From: an uncultured Bacteroides sp.
GTDB lineage: Bacteria > Bacteroidota > Bacteroidia > Bacteroidales > Bacteroidaceae
Assembly: GCA_900552075.1 (NCBI GenBank)
Contig: URYL01000002.1
Location: forward strand, 124,001 to 188,000
Length of the DNA: 64,000 nt
Direction of reading: 5' to 3'
In this document: piece by piece, positions 23,257 through 31,620 of the stretch
Layout of the letters: each line of letters begins with the position of its first letter
How positions within the stretch are numbered: the stretch's first letter is position 1
Program-made: the position numbers and the translations under genes
Notes under the pieces: model-generated
Told to the model about the DNA's origin: nothing
The model's input: only the letters and a program-made list of their open reading frames with translations
Databases searched by the model: none

Positions 23257-23347
23257 GGAAAACGTATGTTTTCCATGGCCGAAACGTATGTTTCTACACC
23301 GGGAAACGTACGTCTCCGCTTCGGGAAACATAGAAAATGCAGAGGAG
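23257..23347 (+). repeat. Array B: four 22-bp units with an AAACRTA core
   Basis: AAACGTA starts at 23260, 23282 and 23304, and AAACATA at 23326, so the period is exactly 22 bp. The first unit is centred on the palindrome GGAAAACGTATGTTTTCC (23257-23274), the second on GAAACGTATGTTTC. Looser copies (GAAACATA at 23202, TATGTTTCCC at 23243) lie to the left. The last unit ends in TAGAAAATG, like the end unit of array C. The array is in the divergent gap between proC and the esterase gene. The rest of this gap holds only the two promoters. Confidence 0.8.
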
Positions 23348-23430
23348 TGTAGAAGAAAATGTAGCGTCATTGGAAAGATTTAGGAAACACTTGAATAAAA
23401 AAGTACCAGGCGAATTCGTAAGAGATGCAT

Positions 23431-23438
23431 TATCTTTG
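23431..23438 (+). promoter_or_regulatory. -7 box of the esterase gene
   Basis: TATCTTTG, about 72 nt upstream of the chosen ATG at 23510 and about 24 nt upstream of an in-frame ATG at 23462. Confidence 0.5.
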
Positions 23439-23509
23439 TAAAGCATTCCGCTTCGCGTTTTGTGCGGAAAGGAATGTCTGTGAAGAACGTACAACCTGAA
23501 AGATATAGC

Positions 23510-24940
23510 ATGAAAACAAAGAAATGGATGGTAAGTGCCTGCCTGCTGCTAATGCAGGCTGGTGCTTGGGGCAAGGTGACGTTGCCCGACATTGTGAGTG
23601 ACAACATGGTGCTGCAACAACAGACTGAGGCTTGTTTGTGGGGCAAGGCGAAGGCTAATGCCGAAGTGAGCATCCGTCCGTCGTGGAACCAAGAGGTGTA
23701 TAAGGTAACTGCCGATGCCGAAGGAAAGTGGGTGGCTAAAATCCAGACACCGACGGCCAGTTACCAGACCTATACGATTTCCATTTCCGATGGAGAGGAA
23801 GTGAAACTGAACAATGTGCTGGTAGGGGAAGTGTGGTTCTGCTCAGGGCAGTCGAACATGGAAATGCCTTTGCGGGGTTTTGAGAATTGTCCGATAGCCG
23901 GAGCCAATGAAACCATTGCCACTGCCTCGAAGTGGAAGGGAATCCGGGTAGCCACCGTGGAAAAGAATGGACAGCTGCAGCCCGTTGACGAGTGTAAGGG
24001 AAGCTGGAAGGTAAGCAATCCGGAAAATGCGCCAGCCTTCAGTGCCACGGCTTTTAATTTTGCCATGATGATGAACCAAGTGCTGGATATTCCTATTGGT
24101 ATTATCAATTGCAGTTGGGGAGGGTCGACCGTAGAAGGTTGGTTGCCGCGGGAAATTGTGTCTCAGTACCCTGATATCGATTTGAAGAAGGATATCCGTA
24201 AGGAAGACGGACATGACTGGTGGCATTACCTGAGTCCGACATTGATGTATAACGGCATGCTCAAGCCGTTGCAGAATTATACGATTAAAGGTTTCCTGTG
24301 GTACCAGGGTGAATCGAATGTCGGGAAACACAAAACTTATGGTGAACGCCTGAAAACAATGGTAGAGCTTTGGCGCAAGGAATGGGGACTGGGCGAACTG
24401 CCGTTCTATTATGTGGAGATTGCGCCTTTTAATTCTACGGAGACCACCGGTTGTGCCTATCTGCGTGAGGCACAGTTCAGGGCACAGGCGCTCATCCCGA
24501 ACAGTGGCATGATATCGACCAATGACCTGGTGGAACCTTATGAAATCAAGAACATACATCCGAAAAATAAGACCGATGTGGGGAAACGTCTGGCTTATAT
24601 GGCCTTGAGCAAGACGTATCATGTGTCGGGTATTGAGGCATACGGGCCGGTTTATAAGTCAATGGAAGTGAAAGACGGAGCAGTGATTCTCTCGTTCGAC
24701 CATGCGGAGGAAGGTTTCAACCGTCTGTCGGGAATGGAAGGTTTTGAAGTGGCTGGAAGCGACAAGGTGTTCTATCCGGCAAAAGCGGAAGTTTTCAACA
24801 ACCGGCAGATAAAGGTGACCTGCGACAAGGTAGCACAGCCTGTAGCCGTGCGTTACTGTTTCCGCGATTTCCAGCCGGGCAATGTGGCCAATTTGCGTGA
24901 GTTGCCGTTGTATCCGTTCCGTACGGATGATTGGGAATAA
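23510..24940 (+). CDS. Sialate O-acetylesterase-like (SASA) secreted esterase
   Basis: This SGNH-hydrolase probably removes O-acetyl groups from sialic acids or other glycans so that glycosidases can act. The 476-residue protein has a signal peptide (cleavage near AGAWGKV) and SASA-domain motifs: FCSGQSNMEMP (nucleophile Ser in GQSN), WYQGESN and KNIHPKNKTDVGKRLA (catalytic His). The usual Asp of the Asp-x-x-His pair is Asn in NIHP. That is common in the family but noteworthy. I chose ATG 23510, which directly begins the signal peptide; the ATG at 23462 would add 16 polar residues. The gene is single, with a bidirectional terminator downstream. The exact substrate (9-O-acetyl sialate or acetylated xylan) is uncertain. 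Confidence 0.9.
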   Translation: MKTKKWMVSACLLLMQAGAWGKVTLPDIVSDNMVLQQQTEACLWGKAKANAEVSIRPSWNQEVYKVTADAEGKWVAKIQTPTASYQTYTISISDGEEVKLNNVLVGEVWFCSGQSNMEMPLRGFENCPIAGANETIATASKWKGIRVATVEKNGQLQPVDECKGSWKVSNPENAPAFSATAFNFAMMMNQVLDIPIGIINCSWGGSTVEGWLPREIVSQYPDIDLKKDIRKEDGHDWWHYLSPTLMYNGMLKPLQNYTIKGFLWYQGESNVGKHKTYGERLKTMVELWRKEWGLGELPFYYVEIAPFNSTETTGCAYLREAQFRAQALIPNSGMISTNDLVEPYEIKNIHPKNKTDVGKRLAYMALSKTYHVSGIEAYGPVYKSMEVKDGAVILSFDHAEEGFNRLSGMEGFEVAGSDKVFYPAKAEVFNNRQIKVTCDKVAQPVAVRYCFRDFQPGNVANLRELPLYPFRTDDWE

Positions 24941-24957
24941 ATCGGAGAAACTAAATA

Positions 24958-25003
24958 AAAAATCTCCTTATTCGTGCTTTTTCGGCGGAATAAGGAGATT
25001 TTT
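24958..25003. terminator. Bidirectional terminator between the esterase gene and argD
   Basis: AAAAATCTCCTTATTC (24958-24973) pairs perfectly with GAATAAGGAGATTTTT (24988-25003). A and T runs at both ends let it serve both convergent genes. Confidence 0.9.
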
Positions 25004-25012
25004 GTTCGTATC

Positions 25013-26137
25013 TTATTTGATGAGATGTTGCAGACGAGTCAGGAAGTCGTCGGCTTCTTGCATACTCAGACAGAGTGGGGGAAGCAGACGGATGACGTTC
25101 GTACCGCTGACTCCGGTAAATACCTTCTGTTCGAAAAGCAGTTGCTTGCGGAGTTCCTTGATGGGCTCTTCAAACTCCAGGCCAATCATCAGACCGCGTC
25201 CACGTACTTCCTTGATGCCTTTGAAGTGTTTCAGTTCTTCCAGCAGGTGGGCACCGACTTTGGCTGCATTTTCAACTAAGTTTTCTTCCTTCATCACATC
25301 AAGAACGGCGATGGCGGCGGCACAAGCCAGATGATTGCCTCCGAAGGTAGTTCCCAACTGACCGTACACCGGGGTAAATTTCGGGCTGATCAGTACGGCT
25401 GCCATCGGGAAGCCGTTGCCGATACCTTTGGCTACCGTAATCATGTCCGGACGGACGTCGCTGTACTGGTGGGCAAAGAATTTACCGCTTCGTCCGTAAC
25501 CCGACTGAATTTCATCCACAATCATCACGGTATTGGTTTCGTCGCAGGCCTGGCGCATGGCTTTCAGGAAATCGGTGTCGGGCACCTGAATGCCGCCTAC
25601 GCCCTGGATGCCTTCAATAATCACGGCACAGACATCCCCTTTGGCCAGTTCGGCTTTCAGGGCTTCGGTATCGTTCAGCGGAAGGTAGGTGACATGGCCG
25701 TTGTCATTGATAGGAGCAATGATTTTCGGGTTGTTGGTCACTTCTACCGCCAGTGAAGTACGTCCGTGGAACGCTTTGGCGAAAGAGACGACGCGGGTAC
25801 GTCCGTTATAGAAAGAGGCCAGTTTCAAGGCATTTTCGTTGGCTTCTGCGCCGGAGTTAATCAGGAAAAGCTGGTAATCGTCGTATCCGCTGATGGCTCC
25901 TAAGCGGTCGGCTACTTCCTGCTGCAGTTTGTTGATGACGGAATTGGAATAGAATCCCAATGTGGCTACTTGTTTGCTGATGGCTTCCACGTAGTGGGGA
26001 TGTGCGTGGCCGATGGAGATTACGGCATGGCCTCCGTAGAGGTCGAGGTATTCCTGGCCTTTGTCGTCCCATACGTGACAGCCTTTTCCTTTGACGATGT
26101 TGACATCGAAGAGGGGATATACGTCGAATAATTTCAT
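25013..26137 (-). CDS. argD: Acetyl- or succinylornithine aminotransferase
   Basis: This class III PLP aminotransferase interconverts N-acyl-glutamate semialdehyde and N-acyl-ornithine in arginine synthesis. The 374-residue protein has WDDKGQEYLDLYGGHAVISIGHAHP, NSGAEANENALKLA, the Asp of IVDEIQSGYGRSGKFFAHQ, and the PLP-binding Lys in TVAKGIGNGFPM. It is shorter at the N-terminus than most ArgD, but all catalytic parts are present. In Bacteroides the pathway runs on succinylated rather than acetylated intermediates, so the physiological substrate is probably N-succinylornithine (known for the family in these bacteria; not visible here). It is the last gene of the arg operon, 143 nt after argC. 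Confidence 0.94.
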   Translation of the reverse strand: MKLFDVYPLFDVNIVKGKGCHVWDDKGQEYLDLYGGHAVISIGHAHPHYVEAISKQVATLGFYSNSVINKLQQEVADRLGAISGYDDYQLFLINSGAEANENALKLASFYNGRTRVVSFAKAFHGRTSLAVEVTNNPKIIAPINDNGHVTYLPLNDTEALKAELAKGDVCAVIIEGIQGVGGIQVPDTDFLKAMRQACDETNTVMIVDEIQSGYGRSGKFFAHQYSDVRPDMITVAKGIGNGFPMAAVLISPKFTPVYGQLGTTFGGNHLACAAAIAVLDVMKEENLVENAAKVGAHLLEELKHFKGIKEVRGRGLMIGLEFEEPIKELRKQLLFEQKVFTGVSGTNVIRLLPPLCLSMQEADDFLTRLQHLIK

Positions 26138-26155
26138 ACTTCTGTTAAGATTAAG

Positions 26156-26199
26156 AATGAAGAATAAGATGAAATCTCTTTCAGAACCTATTCTTCATT
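26156..26199 (-). repeat. 11-bp inverted repeat in the argC-argD gap
   Basis: AATGAAGAATA (26156-26166) and TATTCTTCATT (26189-26199) are perfect reverse complements, 22 nt apart, just upstream of argD. It could be an RNA hairpin or an ArgR-type operator; the motif resembles ARG-box half sites. Confidence 0.4.
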
Positions 26200-26280
26200 A
26201 ATTTATGTTTTATAGTCCTGCGGGAAGATGCGAGAAAGGCGATGTGCTCTCGTTCTTCCTTTGAGTAGAGGACTTGTTAG

Positions 26281-27249
26281 TTAGAATGCGCTCGGTTTCA
26301 GTTTCAGTCCTACGGTCTCTTCCAGGTTGAACATCAGGTTCATGTTGTGTACGGCCTGGCCGCTGGCCCCTTTCAGCAAGTTGTCGATGCAGGAAACGAT
26401 GAGCAGCTTGTCACCGTGCTTCTCCAGGTGAATCAAACATTTGTTGGTGTTGACCACCTGCTTCAGGTCGATATTCTTGTCCACGACGAAAGTGAAAGAA
26501 TCTTCTGCATAGTACTCTTCGTACATTTTCACGATTTCTTCCAGTTCTACTTTCGTCTTTACCACGATGGTGGCGAAGATGCCGCGCGGGAAATCACCTC
26601 GGTAAGGGATGAAGTCGATTTCAGAATGGAAACTGTTCTGCAACTGTTGCAGGGATTGTTTGATTTCCGGTACGTGCTGGTGGGCAAACGGTTTGTAGAT
26701 GCTGAGGTTGTTGCTACGCCAGCTGAAGTGGCTGGTAGCTCCCGGTTTGACACCGGCTCCAGTACTTCCTGTAATGGCGTTGACCATGATGTCGTCGTTC
26801 AGCATCAGGTGTTTGGCCAACGGCAGCAGTCCGAGCTGGATGCAAGTGGCAAAACATCCCGGGTTGGCCACGTGTTTGCTCTTGCAGATAGTCCGGCGGT
26901 TCAGTTCCGGCAGACCATACACAAAATCGTGGTCGTCCGACTTGATACGGTAATCCATGGAGAGGTCGATGATTTTCAAGTCTTCCGGCACGTTGTGGCT
27001 TTCCATGAACTTCTTTGTATCTCCATGGGCCGTGCAGAAGAAAAGCACGTCGATGGTGTCGAGTGGAAGTTCGTCGGTGAATACCAAATCGGTTTCCCCA
27101 TACAGTCCTTCGTGCACATCGGTAATCTTGTTGCCGGCGTTACTGGAACTGTTGATGAATTTTATCTCTACATCCGGGTGGTTGATGAGCAGGCGAATCA
27201 GTTCGCCTGCCGTATATCCTGCACCTCCTATAATTCCTACTTTAATCAT
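26281..27249 (-). CDS. argC: N-acyl-gamma-glutamyl-phosphate reductase
   Basis: ArgC reduces N-acyl-glutamyl-5-phosphate to the semialdehyde with NADPH, the third step of arginine synthesis. The 322-residue protein has the Rossmann start KVGIIGGAGYTAGELIRLL, the active-site Cys in HVANPGCFATCIQLGLLPL, and SGASGQAVHNMN-type substrate loop (LLKGASGQAVHNMNL) near the end. The length fits the short form (type 2). Its start codon overlaps the argG stop in ATGA, so the two are translationally coupled. It is expected to act on the succinylated intermediate in Bacteroides. Confidence 0.97.
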   Translation of the reverse strand: MIKVGIIGGAGYTAGELIRLLINHPDVEIKFINSSSNAGNKITDVHEGLYGETDLVFTDELPLDTIDVLFFCTAHGDTKKFMESHNVPEDLKIIDLSMDYRIKSDDHDFVYGLPELNRRTICKSKHVANPGCFATCIQLGLLPLAKHLMLNDDIMVNAITGSTGAGVKPGATSHFSWRSNNLSIYKPFAHQHVPEIKQSLQQLQNSFHSEIDFIPYRGDFPRGIFATIVVKTKVELEEIVKMYEEYYAEDSFTFVVDKNIDLKQVVNTNKCLIHLEKHGDKLLIVSCIDNLLKGASGQAVHNMNLMFNLEETVGLKLKPSAF

Positions 27250-28454
27250 ATATTGGCCTCGTCTTTATGGTTTGCATAATATGCACGAAGCGGAGTAGAA
27301 AGCACTTTGATGAAGCCTTTGGCATCTTCAGCCGTCCATCCTTTCTGCATTTCACCATATTCACCGAACTTGTTCTTTACCAAGTCGTCTTTAGAGTCTA
27401 CACCTACGGTAGAGAAGCAGTACGGACGAAGTTCCAGAATGGCTGTTCCGTTGACGTTACGCTGTGATTCCTGCAGCATGGCTTCGATGTCACGCATTAC
27501 CGGTTCCAGATACTGGCTTTCATGCAGGAACATGCCGTACCAGTTGGCTACCTGGTCTTTCCAGTACTGCTGCCATTTGCTCAAGGTATATTTTTCCAGG
27601 AACTTGTGGGCACCGATAATCAGCATTGGAGCGGCTGCTTCGAAACCTACACGTCCCTTGATGCCGATGATGGTGTCGCCTACATGCATGTCACGTCCGA
27701 TACCGTAAGCTGCACCGATTTCCTCCACTTTCTGGATGGCTTTGATTTTGTCGTCGAAGATGACACCGTTGACTGCATACAGCTCCCCTTTCTTGAATTC
27801 CAGTTTCAGCAGCTCGCTGCCTGTTTTGTTTACCTGTTTCAGGTAAGCGCTTTCCGGCAATCCCTGGGTAGAGTCCAGAATTTCACCGCCGCAGATAGAA
27901 GTTCCCCAGATACCTACGTTGTAAGAATATTTCAGTTTGGTGAAGTCGGCTTCAAATCCGTGTTCTTTCAGGTAGTTGATTTCATATTCACGGCTCAATG
28001 CCATATCACGAGTCAGGGTGATGATTTCTACGCCCGGAGCCATTACCAGGAAGGTCATATCGAAACGTACCTGGTCGTTCCCTGCACCGGTAGAACCGTG
28101 TGCGATGGCGTGTGCACCGATTTCGTTGGCATAGCGGGCAATGGCCAGCGCCTGGAAGATACGTTCAGAGCTTACAGAAATAGGATAGGTTCCGTTACGG
28201 AGTACGTTACCGAATACCATGTATTTCAGACTCTTTTCGTAGTATTCCTGAGTTACGTCGATGGTGACATATTTAGTGGCTCCTAATTTATATGCGTTTT
28301 CTTCGTTTTTCTTCAACTGTTCGGGACTGAATCCGCCGGTGTTGGCACATGCCGCATATACTTCATATCCTTTTTCCTTTGCCAGGTACATCACGGTGAA
28401 AGATGTATCCAATCCGCCGCTGAAAGCAACGACAACTTTTTTCTTTTCTTCCAT
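27246..28454 (-). CDS. argG: Argininosuccinate synthase
   Basis: ArgG joins citrulline and aspartate with ATP to form argininosuccinate, the penultimate step of arginine synthesis. The 402-residue protein has the N-type ATP pyrophosphatase loop AFSGGLDTSF, HGSTGAGNDQVRF for citrulline and aspartate binding, and WGTSICGGEI. It is full length for the family. It is the third gene of the operon after argR and the GNAT gene, and overlaps argC by 4 nt. argH is not in the window. Confidence 0.97.
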   Translation of the reverse strand: MEEKKKVVVAFSGGLDTSFTVMYLAKEKGYEVYAACANTGGFSPEQLKKNEENAYKLGATKYVTIDVTQEYYEKSLKYMVFGNVLRNGTYPISVSSERIFQALAIARYANEIGAHAIAHGSTGAGNDQVRFDMTFLVMAPGVEIITLTRDMALSREYEINYLKEHGFEADFTKLKYSYNVGIWGTSICGGEILDSTQGLPESAYLKQVNKTGSELLKLEFKKGELYAVNGVIFDDKIKAIQKVEEIGAAYGIGRDMHVGDTIIGIKGRVGFEAAAPMLIIGAHKFLEKYTLSKWQQYWKDQVANWYGMFLHESQYLEPVMRDIEAMLQESQRNVNGTAILELRPYCFSTVGVDSKDDLVKNKFGEYGEMQKGWTAEDAKGFIKVLSTPLRAYYANHKDEANI

Positions 28455-28533
28455 GGTTCTTATCTTTTTAAGGAGAAGTCTTCCAAGACTGGTTTCGGGA
28501 GGGGAAGGCTTCGTCGTCAGTTATTTTTGTATT

Positions 28534-29103
28534 TTAGAAATTGTTCACTTTGTCATCTGTATGCAGGGCCGGATCGTACAGCATGGCGGTGCAAATACAG
28601 AACTTACGCTTCTTGGCCATCAGGATTTCGTGGTTGATGCAGCCTTCGCATCCTTTCCAGAACGATTCATCGTCTGTCAGTTCATTGAAAGTGACCGGCA
28701 CATATCCCAGTTCCGTATTCATTTTCATGACGGCTGCTCCTGAAGTCAAGCTGAAAATCTTGGCTTTCGGCCATCGCAGGCGGGCCAGGGTGAACGAAGC
28801 GTGTTTGATACGTTTGGCCAGTCCCAGACCTCTGTATTTCGGATGGACAATCAGTCCGGAGGTAGCCACATATTGTTTGTTACCCCATGATTCGATGTAA
28901 GTAAATCCGGCAAAGTCGTCGCCGCACAATGCAATGATGGCTTTCCCTTCCTTCATCTTGGTAGCCACATATTCATGTGTACGTTCGGCAATTCCCGTAC
29001 CACGGACTTTGGCTGCTTCTCTGATCGTGTCCAATATTGTGTCAACATAAACCTCGTGTGAGGCGTCGGCTACCATTACATCAATTTGTTTAGTAGGTTC
29101 CAT
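28534..29103 (-). CDS. GNAT N-acyltransferase of the arginine operon
   Basis: The 189-residue protein has the GNAT fold with the acyl-CoA pyrophosphate loop seen as HPKYRGLGLAKRIKHASF (the Q/RxxGxG/A pattern). Then come a Trp-Pro-rich strand (RWPKAKIFSLTSGAAVMKMNTELGYVPV) and a Cys-rich tail (FWKGCEGCINHEILMAKKRKFCICTAML). Its place between argR and argG suggests the first, acyl-transfer step of arginine synthesis. In Bacteroides that step should give N-succinylglutamate, and no classical ArgA or ArgJ is seen here. This assignment is inferred from context. The CEGC plus CIC cysteines near the end might bind metal, which is unusual for a GNAT enzyme. Confidence 0.8.
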   Translation of the reverse strand: MEPTKQIDVMVADASHEVYVDTILDTIREAAKVRGTGIAERTHEYVATKMKEGKAIIALCGDDFAGFTYIESWGNKQYVATSGLIVHPKYRGLGLAKRIKHASFTLARLRWPKAKIFSLTSGAAVMKMNTELGYVPVTFNELTDDESFWKGCEGCINHEILMAKKRKFCICTAMLYDPALHTDDKVNNF

Positions 29104-29121
29104 TCTTGTTCTTATCAGTTA

Positions 29122-29601
29122 TTATTGGTTTATATTCGGGATGATAGTAGAAAGGGCATGCTTGACTTCCGTGCGGGTACTGTTTTCGCTGAGCACGAGC
29201 ATGATGGTGTCGTCGCCGGCAATGGTGCCGATGATTTCGTGGAAGTTATGCATGTCAATGTCGTAAGCCAGACTGCTGGCATAACCGGGTCGGGTCTTGA
29301 TTACGGCGATGTTGTGGGAGAACTCGATAGAGATGAAACCATTGTGGCGCAGCATTTCGCTGGCTTTCTGCGGCTCGGTCATGCGTTTGTACATCGTGTT
29401 GTTGGGGAGTACATACACATAGTTGCCGTTCATGCTGGCGGCTTTGGCCACTTTCAGCTGTTTTAAGTCGCGTGACAAGGTGGCTTGTGTCAATTGGAAT
29501 CCTTCTTTCGTCAACTCTTGCAAGAGTTCGTCCTGACTTCCAATCTCCTTGCTGGAGATGATCATTTTAATGGAATCAAGTCTGCTATTCTTGTTCTTCA
29601 T
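29122..29601 (-). CDS. argR: Arginine repressor
   Basis: ArgR is the hexameric arginine-responsive repressor of arginine synthesis genes. The 159-residue protein has an N-terminal winged helix (IGSQDELLQELTKEGFQLTQATLSRDLKQLKVAK) and a C-terminal hexamerisation and arginine-binding domain with GTIAGDDTIMLVL, where the GDD-type loop binds arginine. The length is normal. It is the first gene of the operon argR-GNAT-argG-argC-argD, so it controls its own transcript. A palindrome around 29645-29664 overlaps the likely promoter. Confidence 0.96.
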   Translation of the reverse strand: MKNKNSRLDSIKMIISSKEIGSQDELLQELTKEGFQLTQATLSRDLKQLKVAKAASMNGNYVYVLPNNTMYKRMTEPQKASEMLRHNGFISIEFSHNIAVIKTRPGYASSLAYDIDMHNFHEIIGTIAGDDTIMLVLSENSTRTEVKHALSTIIPNINQ

Positions 29602-29625
29602 TGTATAATTATTCTTTTACGGCTG

Positions 29626-29664
29626 CAAAAATACGGATATATTTTGAATATCATGCATAAATTC
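29626..29664 (-). promoter_or_regulatory. argR promoter with a candidate ARG box
   Basis: The -7 box TATTTTTG is at 29626-29633 on the minus strand. TGAATATCATGCATAAATTC at 29645-29664, centred on ATGCAT, resembles an imperfect ARG-box palindrome. It covers the place where the -33 element would be, which fits autorepression. Confidence 0.45.
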
Positions 29665-29737
29665 TTACTTTTTTAGGGGGTTTTTCTAAAAAACGCATGA
29701 ATATAATGAATAAATAACCATAATGGATTTTGTTTTG

Positions 29738-29745
29738 TATCTTTG
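29738..29745 (+). promoter_or_regulatory. -7 box of the methyltransferase gene
   Basis: TATCTTTG, 26 nt upstream of the ATG at 29772. Confidence 0.5.
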
Positions 29746-29771
29746 TGCAGTTTATAGAAAAGAAGACAATA

Positions 29772-30497
29772 ATGGATACTGCAATTTTGCCAAAAGAGAA
29801 AGACCCGATGGGGGCTGCCATATACGAGTATTTCAAGACTGGAAAAGCCGGAAAGTTGAGGGTATTCTCCTCTCAGTTTGAGGAGGATGAGATTCCGGTG
29901 AAGGAATTGTTCCGCACGTATGACCACATGCCTGTGCTGGAGCAGACGGCTTTGGAACTGGCGGAAGGAAAGATTCTGGATGTAGGTGCAGGCAGCGGAT
30001 GTCATTCGCTGGCTTTGCAGGAAATGGGAAAGAAGCCGGTGGCCATCGACATTTCGCCGCTTTCGGTGGAGGTGATGCAGGCCCGTGGAGTGGATGCACG
30101 GCTGGTGAATTTGTTCGACCCGCATTTTGTGGAGCGTTTCGATACCATCCTGATGCTGATGAACGGTTCGGGCATCATTGGGAAGGTGGAAAATTTCGGG
30201 GCTTTCTTCCAGCGGATAAAGTTGCTGCTGAATCCCGGAGGCTCCATCCTGATGGATTCCAGTGATTTGAGATACCTGTTTGAGGAAGAGGACGGGAGTT
30301 TTGTGGTGGATTTGGCAGCCGATTATTACGGACAGTTGGACTTCCGGATGCAGTATAAGCAAATAAAAGGGGAAGCATTCGACTGGCTGTATGTGGATTT
30401 CAATACATTGAGTTTGTATGCTTCCCAATATGGATTCAAGGCCGAGCTTGTGAAGGAAGGCAGTCATTACGACTACCTGGCCCGGCTTACCTTGTAG
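29772..30497 (+). CDS. Class I SAM-dependent methyltransferase
   Basis: The 241-residue cytoplasmic protein has the SAM-binding motif I ILDVGAGSGCHSLAL, the acidic end of strand 2 (VAIDIS) and motif IV (DTILMLMNGSGIIGK). The C-terminal part is beta-rich, as in the Methyltransf_25 group. The substrate is unknown. I chose ATG 29772; an in-frame ATG at 29730 lies upstream of the -7 box. The gene is divergent from argR and its last 11 nt overlap the 3' end of xusC on the other strand. The neighbours give no clue to its function. Confidence 0.85.
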   Translation: MDTAILPKEKDPMGAAIYEYFKTGKAGKLRVFSSQFEEDEIPVKELFRTYDHMPVLEQTALELAEGKILDVGAGSGCHSLALQEMGKKPVAIDISPLSVEVMQARGVDARLVNLFDPHFVERFDTILMLMNGSGIIGKVENFGAFFQRIKLLLNPGGSILMDSSDLRYLFEEEDGSFVVDLAADYYGQLDFRMQYKQIKGEAFDWLYVDFNTLSLYASQYGFKAELVKEGSHYDYLARLTL

Positions 30498-31611
30498 GTC
30501 TTCGTTTCTTTTTCCACCACAGGTAATATCCGCTGAGTGGAAGTACGCCTCCTATAAAGGCGGCCAGAAAATAGAGTACCTTGGTGTAGAATCCTCCCCA
30601 GCTTCCGGTGTGGAAGGCATAAAACCAGCTTCTCAGCTTTTGCGAACGGGGTGTTTCCGTAGAGGGAATGAGTCGTGTGGGTTCCCCGTTTGCCGGGTTG
30701 AATTCTACGGTATCCGTACGGCGCAGGTAGCGGCTTTGGTTCACTTGTATCTTGTTCTTTTCGATACGAAGGGAGGCATAACCGGAATACTGGACCTGTA
30801 CATGCTGGAATGCTTTATCCCATGCCGTATAGTCAGTCTCTGTTTTGTCCTTTCCTTTCGTACGTATGCTGTCTGCCTCCTGGGGGGCAGAGTGGGAATG
30901 GGGGGAGGTGGAAGAGGATGGAGTGGCGCCGAAAAGTCCGTAGGCAAATGAGCGGTACCATCCGAACGACCAGGTGAGACCGGTAAGGGCCATGACCAGC
31001 AGGAAAAGGGTGGAGTAGAATCCCAGGGTTACGTGGCTGTCGTACCAGAAACGGCGCCAGCCTTTGGTGCAGGACACTTGCAGCCGGTTGCGCAGGGCCT
31101 TCCGGCTACGTGGCCACCAGATAACGAGTCCGCTTACCAGAATCACGACCATCAGCAAGGTGGAGATGCCAACGATTACTTTCCCGGTGGAGTATGCACC
31201 TTTTTGTAAAGGAGGGTTCAACAGCCAGCGGTGCAGTTTCCGCATGGTCTGGAAGAACGGATAGCTTTTGGTCCATCCGTTCACTTCTCCGGTATAGGGA
31301 TTCACGCTCAGGCTTTTCCGACTCACATTCTGGAAGGTGACCATGACGGGTTCGTTGGCTGTACCCCCGTATTGGAGGGCACTCAGCCTCAACGAATCGG
31401 CGACCTGTGTTTTCAGACAGGCTACCAGCTCCGACGGAGTCAGGAGGGCGGCACTTTTCTCGGGAATGCTTACCTTATATATATGGGGATTCAACCACTG
31501 GGTGATTTCCTTCTCGAAGACCAGTGTGGCCCCCGTGAAACAGATGACCGAAAGAATGATTCCCAATGGGATGGAAATCCAGCGGTGTATTTTTCCAAAT
31601 AATTTTCTCAT
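30487..31611 (-). CDS. xusC: PepSY-domain inner-membrane protein of a xenosiderophore system
   Basis: PepSY-associated TM proteins of the PiuB/FhuF-like type are inner-membrane proteins linked to siderophore iron release. The 374-residue protein starts KIHRWISIPLGIILSVICFTGATLVFEKEITQWLNPHIY. A periplasmic PepSY part follows (VNPYTGEVNGWTKSYPFFQTMRKLHRWL), then further helices (GISTLLMVVILVSGLVIWWPR) and a basic tail (KKKRRPTR). The His residues in KIHRWIS and KLHRWLL are placed to bind haem and could carry electrons, as proposed for XusC. It is the third gene after the TonB receptor and the DUF4374 lipoprotein. Its 3' end overlaps the convergent methyltransferase by 11 nt. Confidence 0.88.
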   Translation of the reverse strand: MRKLFGKIHRWISIPLGIILSVICFTGATLVFEKEITQWLNPHIYKVSIPEKSAALLTPSELVACLKTQVADSLRLSALQYGGTANEPVMVTFQNVSRKSLSVNPYTGEVNGWTKSYPFFQTMRKLHRWLLNPPLQKGAYSTGKVIVGISTLLMVVILVSGLVIWWPRSRKALRNRLQVSCTKGWRRFWYDSHVTLGFYSTLFLLVMALTGLTWSFGWYRSFAYGLFGATPSSSTSPHSHSAPQEADSIRTKGKDKTETDYTAWDKAFQHVQVQYSGYASLRIEKNKIQVNQSRYLRRTDTVEFNPANGEPTRLIPSTETPRSQKLRSWFYAFHTGSWGGFYTKVLYFLAAFIGGVLPLSGYYLWWKKKRRPTR

Positions 31612-31620
31612 TTTTTTATG

